Of a stretch of DNA of 64,000 nucleotides, positions 12,401 through 44,699 are shown one piece after another; within the stretch, counting starts at the first letter, position 1, and the number at the start of each line of letters is the position of its first letter. This DNA is from Seriola aureovittata (Eukaryota; Chordata; Actinopteri; Carangiformes; Carangidae). The stretch lies in the NCBI RefSeq assembly GCF_021018895.1, contig NC_079384.1, positions 18,157,640-18,221,639 of the forward strand, written 5' to 3'. The notes beneath the pieces are model-generated. The model had not been told where the DNA came from and searched no databases. It saw only the letters and a program-made list of their open reading frames with translations. Made by a program: the position numbers and the translations under genes.

Positions 12401-15400
12401 TTACCAAATATAGTTATAAAATTATTATTCTGCTTTTTCTGCCAGCAAATATCTGTGGCCTGGGAACTGGGAATCAGCAGCAGGACGGAGTGTGTAGGTC
12501 TGAGTCAAACTGAACTAGTGCATGTATATTTTCAGGTTGGAGCTGCATGACACGGGAGTGAGATATATCAGGCTTCTTTCCATGGGACGAGTTGACAATA
12601 AGAAAAATACAGAATACCATCAGCCCATTTTTGATTTTGTTTTTATTGGAACTGAGTATTTAACCAGTGCTGTTACATTTCTCATTAAAAAGACTTGAAT
12701 GTACTTGTCGCCTTATTTTGGGCAAAATTAGCTAAAATTGGTGCATAATGTTTTTTTGTTGTTGTCCCCTCTTTATGTCCCCACTTGTTGAGGAAGCAAC
12801 ACTTCTCTGCTTACTGCGTCATTACATGTGCGCAAGTATGATCCACATACAGAGATGATTTAATTTAGTTGTACAGCTGTGAATTTGGTGTATGTTGATT
12901 TTTATTTAATCCTTATTTTTTCTGTGACTTAAAGCACCAGGAGTCGTGTAATTGAAATGCAAAGTACTTGTAGAAATAGTTTCTTACAGTTTAGATCTTT
13001 ATTTTTCTCTTTATCACAAAAGAGCAATGACAGACCAGACAAATAACTCGTGCCTTCTATAATTTCACTGTAAGAGGTGCCAGTCTGTCGGTGTCCAGTT
13101 TCCATTCCATCATTGGAAAAGAATTAGCATGCTTTTATTTTGTGTGTTTGGACAGTTGAGTGAAGACTTCTCCAAACACAGCCAAGAAATAAGAGCCAAG
13201 TACATCTTAAGGTCATGAGGGAACAAATTCATGAGGGTATGCTCCATCGGCAGAGAACAAAAAACAGACACTGTTGTGTACTGTTGTTTGGTTTAGGGCT
13301 TTTTAACAACTCACAAGGGCATCATTTCCTACCAGGGGATGGAAAATCCTATTTAAATCCTTTTCTTCCCCCCTCACTTTTATAGTTCCATGCTGATTAT
13401 CTTACTGAAATCTCTCTTTAAAAAAAAAAAAACTAATCTGTTTGGCTGCCAAAGTCCAGACAAGAGAAGAGTTGTTCATGTTGGTGGTGGTTGGCACCAG
13501 ATGGAGTCTGAAGGGAATACCTGCAGACATTGTTCAGGGTGGAGAAACAACTTTACATCCTTTGTTTGATATTTTAATCTGTAAAAAGACACTTCATAGA
13601 ACATCAGTCATACATAAAGAATAGAAAAAACGCCACATTGTCTGTCATCTATCTTTATAACTTTGAAAAACAAAACGTTGAAATTCAGAGTTCTGAGACC
13701 AACCCCACGCCATCGTCTACAGTTTCCAGTGTTTTCAGTGATACATATTGAGTCTTTGTTTTTTGTTTTCTAGCTTATGGAGAAAACTTTTCCAACCGCT
13801 GAATCCACTCTTCAATATTGTGAAAACACTGCATCTGATATCTGTAACTAGAACTGTCTGGAACGACCAGACAGGTCATGAGGTGGTTGTAATTTTGATC
13901 AAATCTAGCTTTCATGAACTAAGATTGGACACATCCTGAAATGTATTCTGTGAACATGTGCTCGCGGTCCAGTCCACATCATGTTATCACTGCTCCTTTA
14001 TAGATGCTTGTCTGTGTTTATTAATGTGTTTATTTTCCCGAGGTACATTTTTGCAGCCTTTAAAAAAAGGCTTAACTTTGAGGAGAAGGGGGGCGGGTGG
14101 GATTTAACACTCGAGACTGAAATAAAGTTCTTGAAAATATCAGTTTGGTGGATGTGGTAATTAAATTCGGTGAGGTCACTCTTGAAGTTTTATCAGTTGA
14201 CAGGATGTGCAGACACTCCACACAAGCCCACACACTTCCTCTGGCCTTTTCCCTTCGTATCCTCTTACCCCCACCCCCCCCCGTCTCCCTCTTACTCGTC
14301 ATCAAAAAGTTGTTATGACGACCCGACTAAACACAGGACAGTTGGCTGGAGACACAAATGCGGAGCTGGGGGTGGGTGGCGGGGGACAGTTGTAGTTGTC
14401 CCATATTTACTGCTTGGCAGGCCAGCAATGCCATGCTGATAGCAGAGCTTTATTTCATCCTCTGCCCTCTGGTGGCTGAAAACAAAAACGGAGGCTCTTC
14501 TGCTCGAATAGAGGTAGAAAACAATGGGAAACACATGGTGCTTCCGCTCTAATTGAGGTCACATACTCTCCTGTGTGGCTCCATTGTTTAGGATCTCCAG
14601 GACAGTTACGTTTATGACAGACTGCTGCCTTTGTGTACGGAGAGAGAGCAGGGAGTTGTCTGTTTCACTTTGAGTTAATCTAGGAAGTGCTTTGTCCTTA
14701 TAAATGTTAAAGGAGTACAGTATATTCACTCTAGAACTGTGCCTAAGTGCTATTGTGAGATATTTGTACTTGAGTATTTCCAGGTTATGCTGCTTTATAT
14801 GTGTACTCCACTACAGTTATTTAACATCTAGTCATATTATTGTGGTTCTTTCTAGTTTCCCTCTGTTTCCAGTCTTTATGATAAGTTAGCTAACCAGCTA
14901 CTGGCTAGCTTCATATTTAGTGAACAGATAAAGTGCTTTGAATCCTCTCATCTAACTCTCGGTATATTTCTTAAAACGTACAAATTAAAAACACAAAACT
15001 GACCAAAAATACATTTTCCAAGCTCTAAATCTGTATGTCCCAGTGTTCATTGTTTACTTGTATGTGATTTGGGACTACAAGCTAACTAACTCCCGTCATA
15101 TAAAACCAAAAACCCAGTTGACCATTAGCTAGCAGAGTAGTATGAGATGTGTGTTTGGATTCAATTAGTAAATATATTCACATTTCTTTTCTCCTGGCCA
15201 TCTATACGCCTGGTTCCATGGCCCAAATCTGGCCCATATACGGCATGATTATCAGAGGCTACTTCCACATCTGGACCAATTCTGGCGTACACACCGAAAA
15301 TCTTCTTACCTAAGGATAACATCAGGAATCTGCCCAGATGTGGAAGTATATGGGCAGACTTGGGCTGAGGATTCAGGCATATGTTAGACCAGAGATTTCA

Positions 15401-15834
15401 TTCTGCTATCTGGGATTGTTTCCATATGCTAAACTAAGTTTATTGGCTGTCAATCTGATATCTAATTCAAACTCTTGGGAAGAGCATGAATTATCAGGAA
15501 GCACATTTCTGAAAAATGTCAAACATAAGAGATTGAGAAGAAGTTTGATTTTACTTTTGGTTTATATGAGTGTCAAGTTTTCAAACATCTCCATCGTGTT
15601 TTTCAGTCGAACTACTTCATCAATATCTGTTGCAGTGAATGAGACCTGAAGAAGCTCAACAACCCTGCTGAGGCTTTTCAGTTCTATGTATAGCAGAGTT
15701 GCCCCGCCAACAGTAGAGAGGACCGAAGTGACAAAAACCCATTGACGTGAGAGTAAACTTTCTCCTCAGCCTCACCATTGGCCATTCGCTGATCCCATTC
15801 ACATGTTGCCAGGGAGAGGGACCCTCTACCCAAA

Positions 15835-15870
<36 letters not shown>

Positions 15871-16950
15871 AGGAGAGTTCACACACTCCCTCCACTGGTA
15901 TTTTGCTAATTCCCACAGGAATGTATAGATTCCAGTGATCTCTATTTGGGACAGCAGATGTGTTGGTGGAGAGGAAGCTGCAGTGATAGATTCATGTCAA
16001 TCGCATCATTTAAAAACAGAACCACAATTAACAGATGTATTACACTTTTTAATGTAAATCATTAAATAAATTCGGCAAAACTTGTGGACAAATATTTGCA
16101 ATCTTCACTTATTCAGTCTTGGAAGTTTTTTTGTGGTTAAAACAGGCAAACTTATTGGTTCAAATCTGACTTATTATGGCAAAGACAATGAATACACTTG
16201 ATGATTAAGATCTAAATTTGGGCTAAGTAAAAAAAAAAATATATATATATATTTTGCTTGATTTATTAAAAAAAAAAAAAAAAAAAAAAAGGTTTACTAC
16301 TAATACTTGCATGTGCACTCATGATTCCTGTTCTTAATATGTGCCATCGTCATTGTACTGGCACTAACATTGTACTTCATGTCTAAATTATATATACAGC
16401 TTAACATTAATTGGATTACACTTACAACTGTGCTACTGTACATGCTTAAAGTATTTTAATAACACACCTGAAAATGGAATTTGAGTTTTATTTCCAGTAA
16501 CAAGGTGGATTTCAAAGCACTTGTTTCCAACTTTATTATACTATTCAGTATTTCATATGTGCAAAATACATTGCTAAATGCATGTATGTGATATAACATT
16601 ATTTGTTATGTTTACATTTACTTAAGTAAACGATATAAATGCTTCTTCTACCACTGGCTGTTACACAGTTGTACAGTTTCTGTATAACTTCCTGATGTCT
16701 CAGTTTATTTTTTGTCTTAAAGTAACAATAAATGAAGCATTGAATCACCTAAAAGAGCACGACAGACAAGATCCAAGTGTCACTGAGGGCATCTACAGTA
16801 TCTATCCAGAGTCCTCGGAGGCTGGTATCTGTGCGTGGGTGTTGGGTGGAGGGGGGGTGGGCCGGGGTGACAGAGGTGTAAGAGCTTATAACTCACACAT
16901 GTTGGTCGACCAATCAGCATAGCCTGCGGGGGCCGAAAGCCGGTAGGTTA
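12401..16950. other. intergenic region between grna and map3k14
   Basis: No exon with convincing codon structure was found on either strand. It holds a CA microsatellite (15835-15868), a poly(A) tract (about 16269-16291), short TA runs, and a mirrored pair of phrases around 15220-15365 resembling a degenerate fish repeat. The open frames here are short and lack recognisable domains. Confidence 0.6.
15835..15868. repeat. (CA)n microsatellite
   Basis: Uninterrupted CA dinucleotide tract; the CVCVCV frames on the opposite strand are artefacts of it. Confidence 0.95.
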
Positions 16951-16959
16951 CACTTGGAT

Positions 16960-17100
16960 ACTAATATACACAAGACAAACAGACAGAAAGAGAGTCAGGG
17001 ACAGACACTTTTTATCTCTCTTTTTTATTTATTTTGAAGAGAATCACTGGATCTCACTTGAACCCGAGAGAGGAGGGGACCACCTGATTGTCCTTGCGAG
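16960..17100 (+). promoter_or_regulatory. map3k14: possible non-coding first exon of map3k14
   Basis: Purine-rich sequence ends in GCGAG followed by the good donor GTAATG at 17101. The first coding exon of map3k14 has an acceptor (CTCCTCCAG) at 18695 with 38 nt of leader before the chosen ATG, so an upstream 5' UTR exon is expected. This is the best candidate seen, but there is no coding signal to confirm it. Confidence 0.3.
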
Positions 17101-18009
17101 GTAATGTGCTCTGTTGGTGCAGAGTTTCAGGTACAGCTGGAGCTTGAAACCTTTGTTTTACTGGGAGTGTTCACACTCAGGTCGCAGAGTTGGAAAGCGA
17201 GCGGTGCAGCATGGTCATTTTTTGCAATATGGGACCGGGGACAGAGATCTTGCATGTCCTGGAAGATTGATTGTCCTAAATATGGTGTCACCTGAGTATA
17301 AGCAGCTTTAAATCACTAGAATGTCCATTGGTCAAATATGGATCTTTTTTGTTTCTATTTAACTGCAAAAATTATAGAGAAGTTCTAGTTTTCTATTAGG
17401 TAAAATTTCCATTATCAAATAAAACAACTCCCCTTGCAGGCTTTCTTTGAGGACTTCAGGACAAGTGCTGTCTTTTATGTGTGGGAAGTTTCCATGTTTT
17501 GATCCCCCAGTAGCCGCTGTCAACATGGCGAGGGTCTGAGGAAGAGAGACTCTGACAGCTGGCCGGCCCAGTGGAAAGCATGCAGCTACTTCTCTGCGTG
17601 CCAAATCTCTGCATGCTATTTATACTCACTTTGCCAGGCTCTCTAGTGGTGTCTGTTCATTCACGCCCCGGCCACGGCAAATACCATCACATTAAAATGC
17701 TTGCCAATTACAAATTTGCTATTTCTACTATGGTTGAATTGACAAGTCTTTTTTGCACTATGGGGGGATGTAAATTCCTAAAAATAATTAAAAAAAAAAA
17801 AAAGATTATATCCTTGTGAGCGTGGAGAAGTCTGTAATACAATCACATGACCAGTAAACTTTACAGAAACCTGGAGCTTAAAGGGCAACTTAAGACCACC
17901 TGAAATCCTCGTCTTTGCTGACCTCCAGTGGTCTAACTTCTCACCTTGTTGTAGTGATGTACAAGTGTACTCCAGTACACAGTGGCAATGAGTTAAATAT
18001 CTTATATAT

Positions 18010-18320
18010 ATATATATTGCAAGGATTTAAATTTGGTACCTTCCCGATCCTCAGAGGATGAACGCTGATTCCCTGACTTTTCATCTAACGCCCACAGCTG
18101 GTCAAAGCTTTCACTAAATACCCAGCAAAACATCTCAACATCTACTCAATGGATTGGTGCCAAATTATCTACAGACGTTCATGATCCTCAGAGGATGAAA
18201 CCTAAAGACTTTGGTGGTTCCCTGACCTTCCCTCTAGCACCACCAGGTGGTTCACACTTGTGGCTTTAAGTGAAATGTCTCAACAATTATATGTGACATT
18301 ACATTTGGTACACAAGTTTT
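18010..18320. repeat. common teleost interspersed repeat
   Basis: The phrase GATCCTCAGAGGATGAA occurs twice (about 18048 and 18184), followed by CCCTGAC and C(C/T)TCTAGC-like text. I recognise this pattern from a widespread fish repeat that often ends in a conserved block about the effect of local gene density. It lies upstream of the first map3k14 coding exon. The family name is not assigned. Confidence 0.5.
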
Positions 18321-18733
18321 CCTTTTTACTTTGTCTAATACTCTGGTTCATGTTGAAATACCTGCAAAACAAGTGATATTTTCATTATTTCATTCATTAT
18401 TTTCATTTCATTTATACATGCAATAATATATGTTTCACAACAGTTATAAAATACAAAACCCGTAGATGCTAAATTAAGGAGCATTAACAACAAAGCAGAA
18501 AAATGATTTTAGAACAAATACATAAAAGTACAACAAATAAAATGCATATTTAACACATAGAAATACTGGAAATGGAGTATTTTAAGAAGACAATATGGGC
18601 TCATTGAATATTTAACCCTTGATTTTACAGTATTTATATGTACTGATGTGTATCTATTATTCTAAATGTGTATGTTTGTTCTTCATCTCCTCCAGGTCTC
18701 ACACAGTAGATGCACGCCTACACCGACAGAGAA

Positions 18734-32305
<13,572 letters not shown>

Positions 32306-32610
32306 AACAAACATTTTTGTTATTTAATTTTTTTGTATGTATTGTTTGCACTAACTTAGGTTGTGTTTGTTCTTAAATCATGTGGACTGTATTTGTAGAT
32401 GTACATGTTGGAATCTACTGGGTAAAAGCTGGAAAACTGCTGCTTTTGTGAGAAATGTGAGATTAGTGACTTTTATCCTTGAATAATGTAGAACGTTATT
32501 TTAGAGATGGATTCCTCAGAATTAGGTCAAGTGTGTGCACAAGTACAAGGACTCCGATTTCGAGCAGATCTAAATATACTTACAGCTCTTAGAGCATAGG
32601 TAAACATAAG

Positions 32611-33122
32611 GGTACCACTTTCTACTAAGGCATCATTTGTAAATGGTTTATAAGCTTTAAGGCTTTATTAATGGTTAATAAATGATTTATTAATACTTTA
32701 TTAAGAAGAACAACTTTTGGGTTCCCAGGTTGTGAAAAAATACTTATATTCTGGAGAAGCGCTGCAGGATGTCTGGACCAAAATCCATTTATAGCCTCAC
32801 TATTAACATTTACAACCACAGTCTTGATGTATTATTGTGAGAACCATTAATTTTTATCTATTATTATTTATAGTTGCATGTAAGTGACAAACTTATGCAG
32901 CACTTTTCTAGGGGGTCAGTGGTCAAACAGTGCACCGGAGAGGTCTCGCTAATGGATCAAGGAGCTAAAAAAGACAAGAAAAGTCATGGTGTGCACAAGG
33001 AGGATTTGTTGTTCTTATTAATGGGGTATTACTGTAATTAATAAATGATTTATTTACCATTAATAAAGCCATTAATTATAGCTTGTAAAGCCTTTATAAA
33101 TGGTGCCTTATCAGAAAGCAAT
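32611..33122. repeat. about 510-bp foldback/MITE-like element
   Basis: The left end reads GGTACCACTTTCTACTAAGG with ATTTGTAAATGG and GGCTTTATTAATGG. The right end carries the inverse: CCATTAATAAAGCC, TTTATAAATGG, TGCCTTATCAGAAAGC. It matches a frequent teleost terminal-inverted-repeat element as I remember it. It lies just downstream of the map3k14 stop codon and may supply part of its 3' UTR. Confidence 0.7.
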
Positions 33123-34844
33123 ACAAAAATAGATCCATATATAAATATATATTAGAGTTTGCTACCTGCCATTTCTTTAGAATGAGCAAAGCTGCTTAAA
33201 ACAATTAATAATACCACATGAGCCCTCAACACTTTAATACTTGAATGTTACTGACATTTTATTTCTTAATAAAAAATTACCGTCAAGGTTAAAGAAGCTG
33301 CTCTCCTCTGCTGCCTCTGCTTGTTTTCTGGTCATTGCCTCCTCCAGTTTCCAGGTTACATAGCAGGACAGTGGTGCATCACCACACACATCATAGATTG
33401 GAAACATAGACTAGGACCAGACCTGTAGCAGGTTGTAAACATTTACAGCACTGCTTTGCCCTTGCAAAGAAGGTTTATGTGACTGTATCACGTGTGGAAC
33501 CGTTTTTTATGTATTTAAATCACATGATTTAGACACTTTTGTTAGAAATATGGGATGTTGGTAATGCTTTATTTTTCAGATTTGTAAATTCTGGTTGGTT
33601 TCCAAATAAATTTCCGAATGAGTTGCCTGGAAAAATGTTATTTAGACAGATAGAAATACAAATTATAAGTAAAATAGGGCTATTTTGTACACTTCCAGTT
33701 ATTTCCAAATGCCAGCCCAGCACAACCTTGAGACTTTACTGAGAAAGATAACAGGTGAGCTGAACCAGAAAATGTGAAATATGTCTATAAACAAACATAA
33801 ACTTCAGCATGTAACTGATAATAACTGAACAATAAATGAATAAAGAATTACAGTCTCAGAACTTCTCTCTATTTTCCCTGTTGTTGGTAACAAACTATTT
33901 CCAGGAAGAAGTGGACCTTTATAAAGCAATGCCAAAATGTTTTAGTTCAGAATTGAAATTATTATCAATTATTATAACAACTCACATATAAAATGTGACA
34001 CTGGTCACATCTGGGAATTAGAGGTTTTTAGGAAACTGGTGGGTGCCTCCATTCAACAATTAGAAACTGACATTCAGTGGATATTTTAGAGGCTGGTTCC
34101 TGCATTTTGTTAAACTGTTTATTTAAACTCTACTTCCTTGGGCCACTTAAAATTTGAATAAAAATTCAACATTTCTGCACCAGAATTTGACAATAAAATT
34201 TAAAGAAAACACAGTTGAAAAGTAAATAAAATTGTAAATTTGAGTTATTTTGAAAGAGGAAGGACTTGAACTCATAGCCTTTGTATTTCTTATTTTGGTT
34301 AAGACCCTGTGGTTCAGTTGAGGTTAATGTTTGAGGAATGTGGAGCTCACTCAGGCGGCCCCTCCCACGGCAAATATTTAAACATGGCCCACCACCTTGT
34401 AGCAGGCCCAGCATCAATGTTCTACTGTTGTTTACTGATCACAACTTTTACTTCTCTAACTTCATAACATGGTCCTTTATGTGAGGAATAATAACATAAT
34501 CAAAAGAATATTCAATGAAGAATACTTTAATACACACATGACCCCACTAGCTTGAAACCACCTTGTGTTCAGAGAGACAGTAGATCTTGTCGACTTGCTG
34601 CGGGTGTCCACCTCTACTACGCCTAACCTCGCTTAGCCTAAACCCTAACCCCGGCAATACAGGAAACATCATTTTAACAACAGGGAAGTTATTTTACATC
34701 AAACTGGGAAACTAAAGTGGGAAAGTGAGAAGTTGCCCTATTGAGCTGACTTTGTGGATGGAGGCGAGCATTATCATGTAGTACAAACACAAACTGTTGA
34801 CACAAATTAGGGAGCACGTTATTGTCTACTGTATCATCATTTTG

Positions 34845-35135
34845 ACTGTCTTTGTGGTCACTTTGTGTCTATTTGTCATTTTGTATCTCTTTGTGGTCAC
34901 TTTGTGGTTGTTTTGTGTTTGTGGTCACTTTGTGTTCATTTTGCATCATTTTGTGTCAATGTGTCTTGGGTCATGTCTCTTTGTGGTCTGCGGTCATTGT
35001 GCATCTTATTTTAATTCTTATTTTGACTCACTTTGTGTTTTGGTGTGATCATATTGCATCTGATTTTGTTTCTCTGTGGTTGTTTTATGACTCTTTATAA
35101 TCATTTTGTATCTGATTTTGGTCTTTAAACTGAGT
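34845..35135. repeat. degenerate TTTGTGGTCACTTTGTGT minisatellite
   Basis: Repeated variants of TTTGTGGTCACTTTGTG and CATTTTGTATCTCTTTG run for almost 300 bp. The low-complexity reading frames over it (rich in V, F, L, C) are products of the repeat, not a membrane protein. Confidence 0.8.
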
Positions 35136-35329
35136 TCTCAGACTTTCAAACGAAAACTGTTAACTATAACTTAAATACTGAGGGTAGGCCTGTTCACTAA
35201 CTTCAAATGACAGCCGTAGCCATTTTGTCAGGTTGGACACCAACATAACAAGAGAAACCACTAAGAGTTCAGTCATTCAGCCTGTCAGTGTTGTTATCCA
35301 CTTCCCTGGGTGCCTGTGTCTGAAACTTG

Positions 35330-35571
35330 AATAAACTTGTGTGCGGTTCACTTCCTCGACATCTTGTGCACCGTGCGCACAGATCTGCGGACACTGTGAT
35401 AGGTCAGCAGGGGAACAGAGGCGGGTTGTTAGTTACACCATTTCCTCGGTGATTGGAGCCGGTTTGATAGTGGGAAGTGCCCGTACGCCGGTGTCTCCCT
35501 GGTTGCGCAAGACGCCATTTTGGAGTGACAGTGAAAGATAACGGAAAGATCGAGAAGCTGTCTTTCTAAAG
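35330..35571 (+). promoter_or_regulatory. arf2: arf2 promoter and non-coding first exon
   Basis: A GC- and CpG-rich stretch contrasts with the AT-rich flanks. GACGCCATTTTGG at 35511-35523 matches the YY1 initiator-type motif CGCCATNTT. Sequence then runs to AAAG and the donor GTAAAT at 35572. The coding exon has an acceptor (TTTGACAG) at 37819, 10 nt before the ATG, so a separate leader exon is required and this is the obvious candidate. Confidence 0.6.
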
Positions 35572-37793
35572 GTAAATATCCGTACAAACAGGCTGTTAGT
35601 GGTCCTAAAATGTGAGATAATGTGCGCCAACTGCTTCTCCGTGCGAACGGTCCGTTTTATTTAACGTTTAACATGACGTCACGGTGCACTCTCTTTACTG
35701 TGACGCGGCAGTTAGCTAACGGCGGCTCGGTTAGCCTGCTCGCTAACGTAGTTCCTGCTAGGTCGAAAAGCTACCGAGAGACCACCGAGTTTAAGTCTGA
35801 CCGACGCTTTTCAGAACATGTCAACGTTGGATGGGTCGACAGTGTGTCGCCGTATGCTGTAAACGACGGAGTTCTTCAAACCGTTCGCGAACGGTGTCGC
35901 CCGTCAGTTAGTAGCAAGCTAACGTAAGCTACCAAGCTAACTAGCCGAAGCATCCGCCCTTAATGAAGCCATCGGTAATCTGCTTCGAGCTGTGGTAACC
36001 GGCTAAAAGAACTCATCTCCGATTGTCCACACGTCTAAAATAATCAATTCATCATAGACTGAACGCATTTACTTAACATTTAAAGGTTAACTCAAGCTGT
36101 AGCTGAATTGTCGGCCTTTTGCTAAGGTCGGGGTGTTGTTAGCATGCTAGCGAGCTCACACCTACAGTAACATTATCTGTGTTGCTGGAGCCGACAGAGT
36201 TTACCAGCTGTACCAGGCCTCTCTTATCTGGTCATCGGTCTTCTGTTCGGTTTATCGGGGTTAATAGCGTGTCTGGGTTTGCAACCAGCGATTATTTTCG
36301 CAATCAATTCAATTTCTGATTCATTTCCCAATTAGTCAATTTATGGCTTAGTTCATAATACGTTGGAATATGGTGAAAATGCCTGTTGTAACTTCCTAAA
36401 GCCCTGTTTGACGTTTTCAGATGTTCTGTTTTGTCTAACCAACAGTCCAAACCCCAAATATATTCAGTTTATTCTCATGTACAACTAAGAAAAGCATTCA
36501 ATTCTGAAGATGCGGAACCATCAAATGTTTTGCGTAAAAAATAACCCAAATGAAAATTCAGTTAGTTCATATTTTTTGTGGATTGACTAACCTAGGGCTG
36601 CAACCAAGGGTAACACACGTTTGAGAGGTTGAAACCGGTAAATGTTTGGCATTTTTGCAGAAAAAATTAAGGAAACGATTTATCTTTTATCCAGTAGATG
36701 TCAATTAAAATTCTGTTGATCAGTTAATGACGAGTCGTTTCAGCTCTAAATGTAGCTGTATAGGATTTTTAGTGCATAGTCTTAAGATTTCTCTATAAAT
36801 TAGGTGACGTTAACATCTTAAGCTGCAATCAAGGACTATTTCCATAATTGATTAATTTTGTTTTCTCAATTATTCAATTAATCATCATCTTTTAAGTGCC
36901 AGAAAATATCGAAAATGCTTGTTCTAAGTTTCCCTAGTCCAAAATGACATCTTCAAATGCCTGGTTTTATCTGAACAACAGTCTAAAACAAAAAGGTATT
37001 AAAATTATACTGATATAAAACAGAGAAATGCTGAGAACTCTCACATTGGATAATGTGGAACCAGCAAATATTTCGCATTCATGCTTAATAAAAACAGTAA
37101 AATGATCCTTCAATTGTCAACATAGTTGTTGATTAATTTTCTGTATATTGATTAATTGACTAATCATTGCAGCTCTGATTCAGTATACAATCAGATACAA
37201 CGAAAAGCATCAAATCATCACATTTGAGAGGCTTTAACCAGCAAATGTTGGGACTCTACTCAACCATTTTATCATTTTATAATAATTTTTATCTAAATAG
37301 TTGTCATCCACCAATCGTTGCAGCTCTAAATTAATATATTTATGATTTTTAGCAGCATCTAGTGATATTTCAATATAAATTGTGTAACATTAACATCTAT
37401 GTTGTGTAATTTAACACAGGGAAACGTGAGATAATGGTTGATAGTATTTGCTGGCTGGTAATGTATAGCCACAAACCTTAACCTTAATGTTTAACCATTA
37501 CCCTCAGTAAACATGGCTCCCGACATATTACATTCATTGTGCTGCTTTTAGTGCAATGAGAATCTGCTTTTTACTCAACCAGGTAATATACTGCCATTAC
37601 CAGCCTATTTTAGTTCATTTATTTGTGCCTTTATGAACTCCCAACAATGATGGAATAATATGTTTACTGCCAGCACTCTAGCCTAACTCACAGGTGGTAC
37701 TGTTATCCTGATCATTCACTCTTTCTGTCTTGTTCTGTCCTCTTGGTGTTTTCCACTCTGAAACTGAAAAACCGCAGATGTTAACACTCCTAA

Positions 37794-42640
<4,847 letters not shown>

Positions 42641-44390
42641 TCCATTCCACCAGTTTTGATTTTTGTTTGTTGTTTATTTTTTCTGTTTCAACACAGCGGC
42701 AGCACCGGATCCAGGCCCCTTCGCTCCCATCTAACCCACCTTTCAGCCCCAGCTCTTTCTTTCAAGAACTTCCTTCATTCCCTCCCTCCTGCTTTCTCCC
42801 CTCGTCAGTGGGGCTCTAGCCTGTGCTGCTTGTGTGTGTGTGTGTGGGCGTGCGTGCGTGCGTGCGCGTGTGTGTGTACCTTGTGTGTTCAGCGAGTGTG
42901 TGTGGGTGTGAAGGCGTCTCTGTGTATGTTGGCTGGGATTGGGAGTAACCCTGGCGTGCCTTTTACACACCTCCTGTGGAATCAGCAGTCTGGTTTTCAA
43001 GCCCCTTTCTCCATCCACCAAACTCAGCCTCTGCCCCACTCAGCCTACCCCCACTCTCAGTCTTGCACGGCCCCCTTCTCCCCACCCTTACTCTCCAGAG
43101 GAAGCATGGTTTTCATACGGCAAAGAAAGAGCAAGGGTGCAAGCTCTCCTCCCCCCTCCCTGTAGTATATATCTATGTTAACTAGAAATGTTCACCCAAG
43201 GTAGACTGAATGCTAGATGTTCATTTTAACCTCTTTTGATTTTGAAACCTCAACCCACCAGTAAGAGATTCAGTAAATTGCATCTTAACCTGTATCAGGT
43301 CGAAGCAAATCAAAAAACAGAAAAAGTAAAAAAAAAAAAAAAAAAAAAAATGAATAAACGCCCATCCTCGATCATTCTGGTGTCAATTGAAAATCATGCT
43401 GTTTGTTTTATTATTATTATATTGGAATATAACAGATTATTCTTAACAATGGTTCTCCAATGAACACTACCTTCCCCCCCCCCACTAAGTGAGACCGTGA
43501 AGCACAAGGCAAGCCAACAATCTTAAAAATTAAATCTACTTTAAAATTAGAATCTGCGAGTATATGCAATTCTTGTCTTCAGATATTTTTGGTAGCTGTC
43601 ATTGAATTCCTCGGATTGAATTGAGATGACCTTGAGTGTAATGAATCATTCTGACAGTGTTCCTACTTAATGTAGGTCAATACAAGGTGTTGGGCATTTC
43701 ACAAACTTCAGCCGGTTAACTGAGACAGGTGTCCTGATACATTCACAAGCTTCACATGTTATTCCTTAAAGAGATGTTACATGTGTTTTTTTTTTTCTGT
43801 AACTAGTTTTAGCATTTCTATTTGTACTATGACTGCTGAACCAAATGCATTTGAGCAGTATGACAAATCCTGTATATGAAAGTAGTGTATCCTCGAGGGC
43901 CTAAACTGCGTATGATTTTGACAGATGAGGTTTTTCTCACCAACGGTTGACAGTTTTACTTTGAAACCTGAAAGCATCCAGCTGTCTAATGTTCCTAGTT
44001 GGGATGAAGGATTGGCACCAAATATGAAGGCTCTTTAACTGTGAACGGTCCAGACGTGAAGAAAGGAAACCTAGTTCGAATGTCTGGGTGTTTACAGGCT
44101 ACTACTTCTTATTATAGCGCTGCATACTTCATGACTAAAAGACCAACACAACAAGTACTCTGTCAGTAGCTCGTCAGTGGGCTGGAAGGACTTGGTGGTA
44201 GACCTGTTAAGGGGAATGGGTGTGCAGTTAGCTGGCCGTGAGATTCAGCAGGCGTCCTCAGTGTTGAACCATGGGGGTTAAGCTGGCACTTCTGTCAAGA
44301 ATGATTGTAAATCTGTAAGTTCCCCTGTAAACTGTTTCTGTGGGGATTTCCTGAACACATTAATAAACATGATTTGATCCAACAGTTGGT
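42641..44390 (+). other. arf2: arf2 3' UTR
   Basis: Long untranslated region after the TGA. It includes a TG/GCGTG-rich tract near 42832-42905 and a poly(A) tract at 43328-43350. An AATAAA at 44362-44367 is the best poly(A) signal. A 169-residue open frame at 42656-43165 is low-complexity and not a gene. Confidence 0.6.
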
Positions 44391-44699
44391 GGAGAAAGAG
44401 ACTTTTCTTTTCTTTACTTTACTTCTTTCAAATATCTGCTTGAGAAGGTATGAAGTTCATTTTTAAATGACACTCCCATCAACCTCAGCTGTACGGCTGC
44501 AACTAGCGGTTATTTATGAATCTTTTTGTCTTTTAATTACTGTTTTTCAGACTAAACAAAACTGAAGACACCCCTGCCTGCACTCCAGATTCTATGGTTT
44601 TTCACAGTTTATCTTACAGACTACTTGAATAAAAAATAGTAGATTAATAATAAAGAAAATAAACCCAAACATCAGCGTATTCTGAGATCTGTGTGAAAA

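Larger units (their letters stand above)
32306..35330. other. map3k14 3' UTR and intergenic region
   Basis: No coding exon was recognised. It contains the start of the map3k14 3' UTR, the foldback element at 32611-33122 and a degenerate minisatellite at 34845-35135. Confidence 0.6.

Noticed and set aside
13442..13939. Short + strand frames between grna and map3k14
   Set aside because: No codon bias, motif or splice structure.
34797..35100. Hydrophobic frames suggesting a membrane protein
   Set aside because: Translation of a degenerate TTTGTGGTCAC minisatellite.
42656..43165. 169-residue frame after arf2
   Set aside because: Lies in the 3' UTR over a TG/GCGTG tract, rich in C, V and S; no conserved domain.
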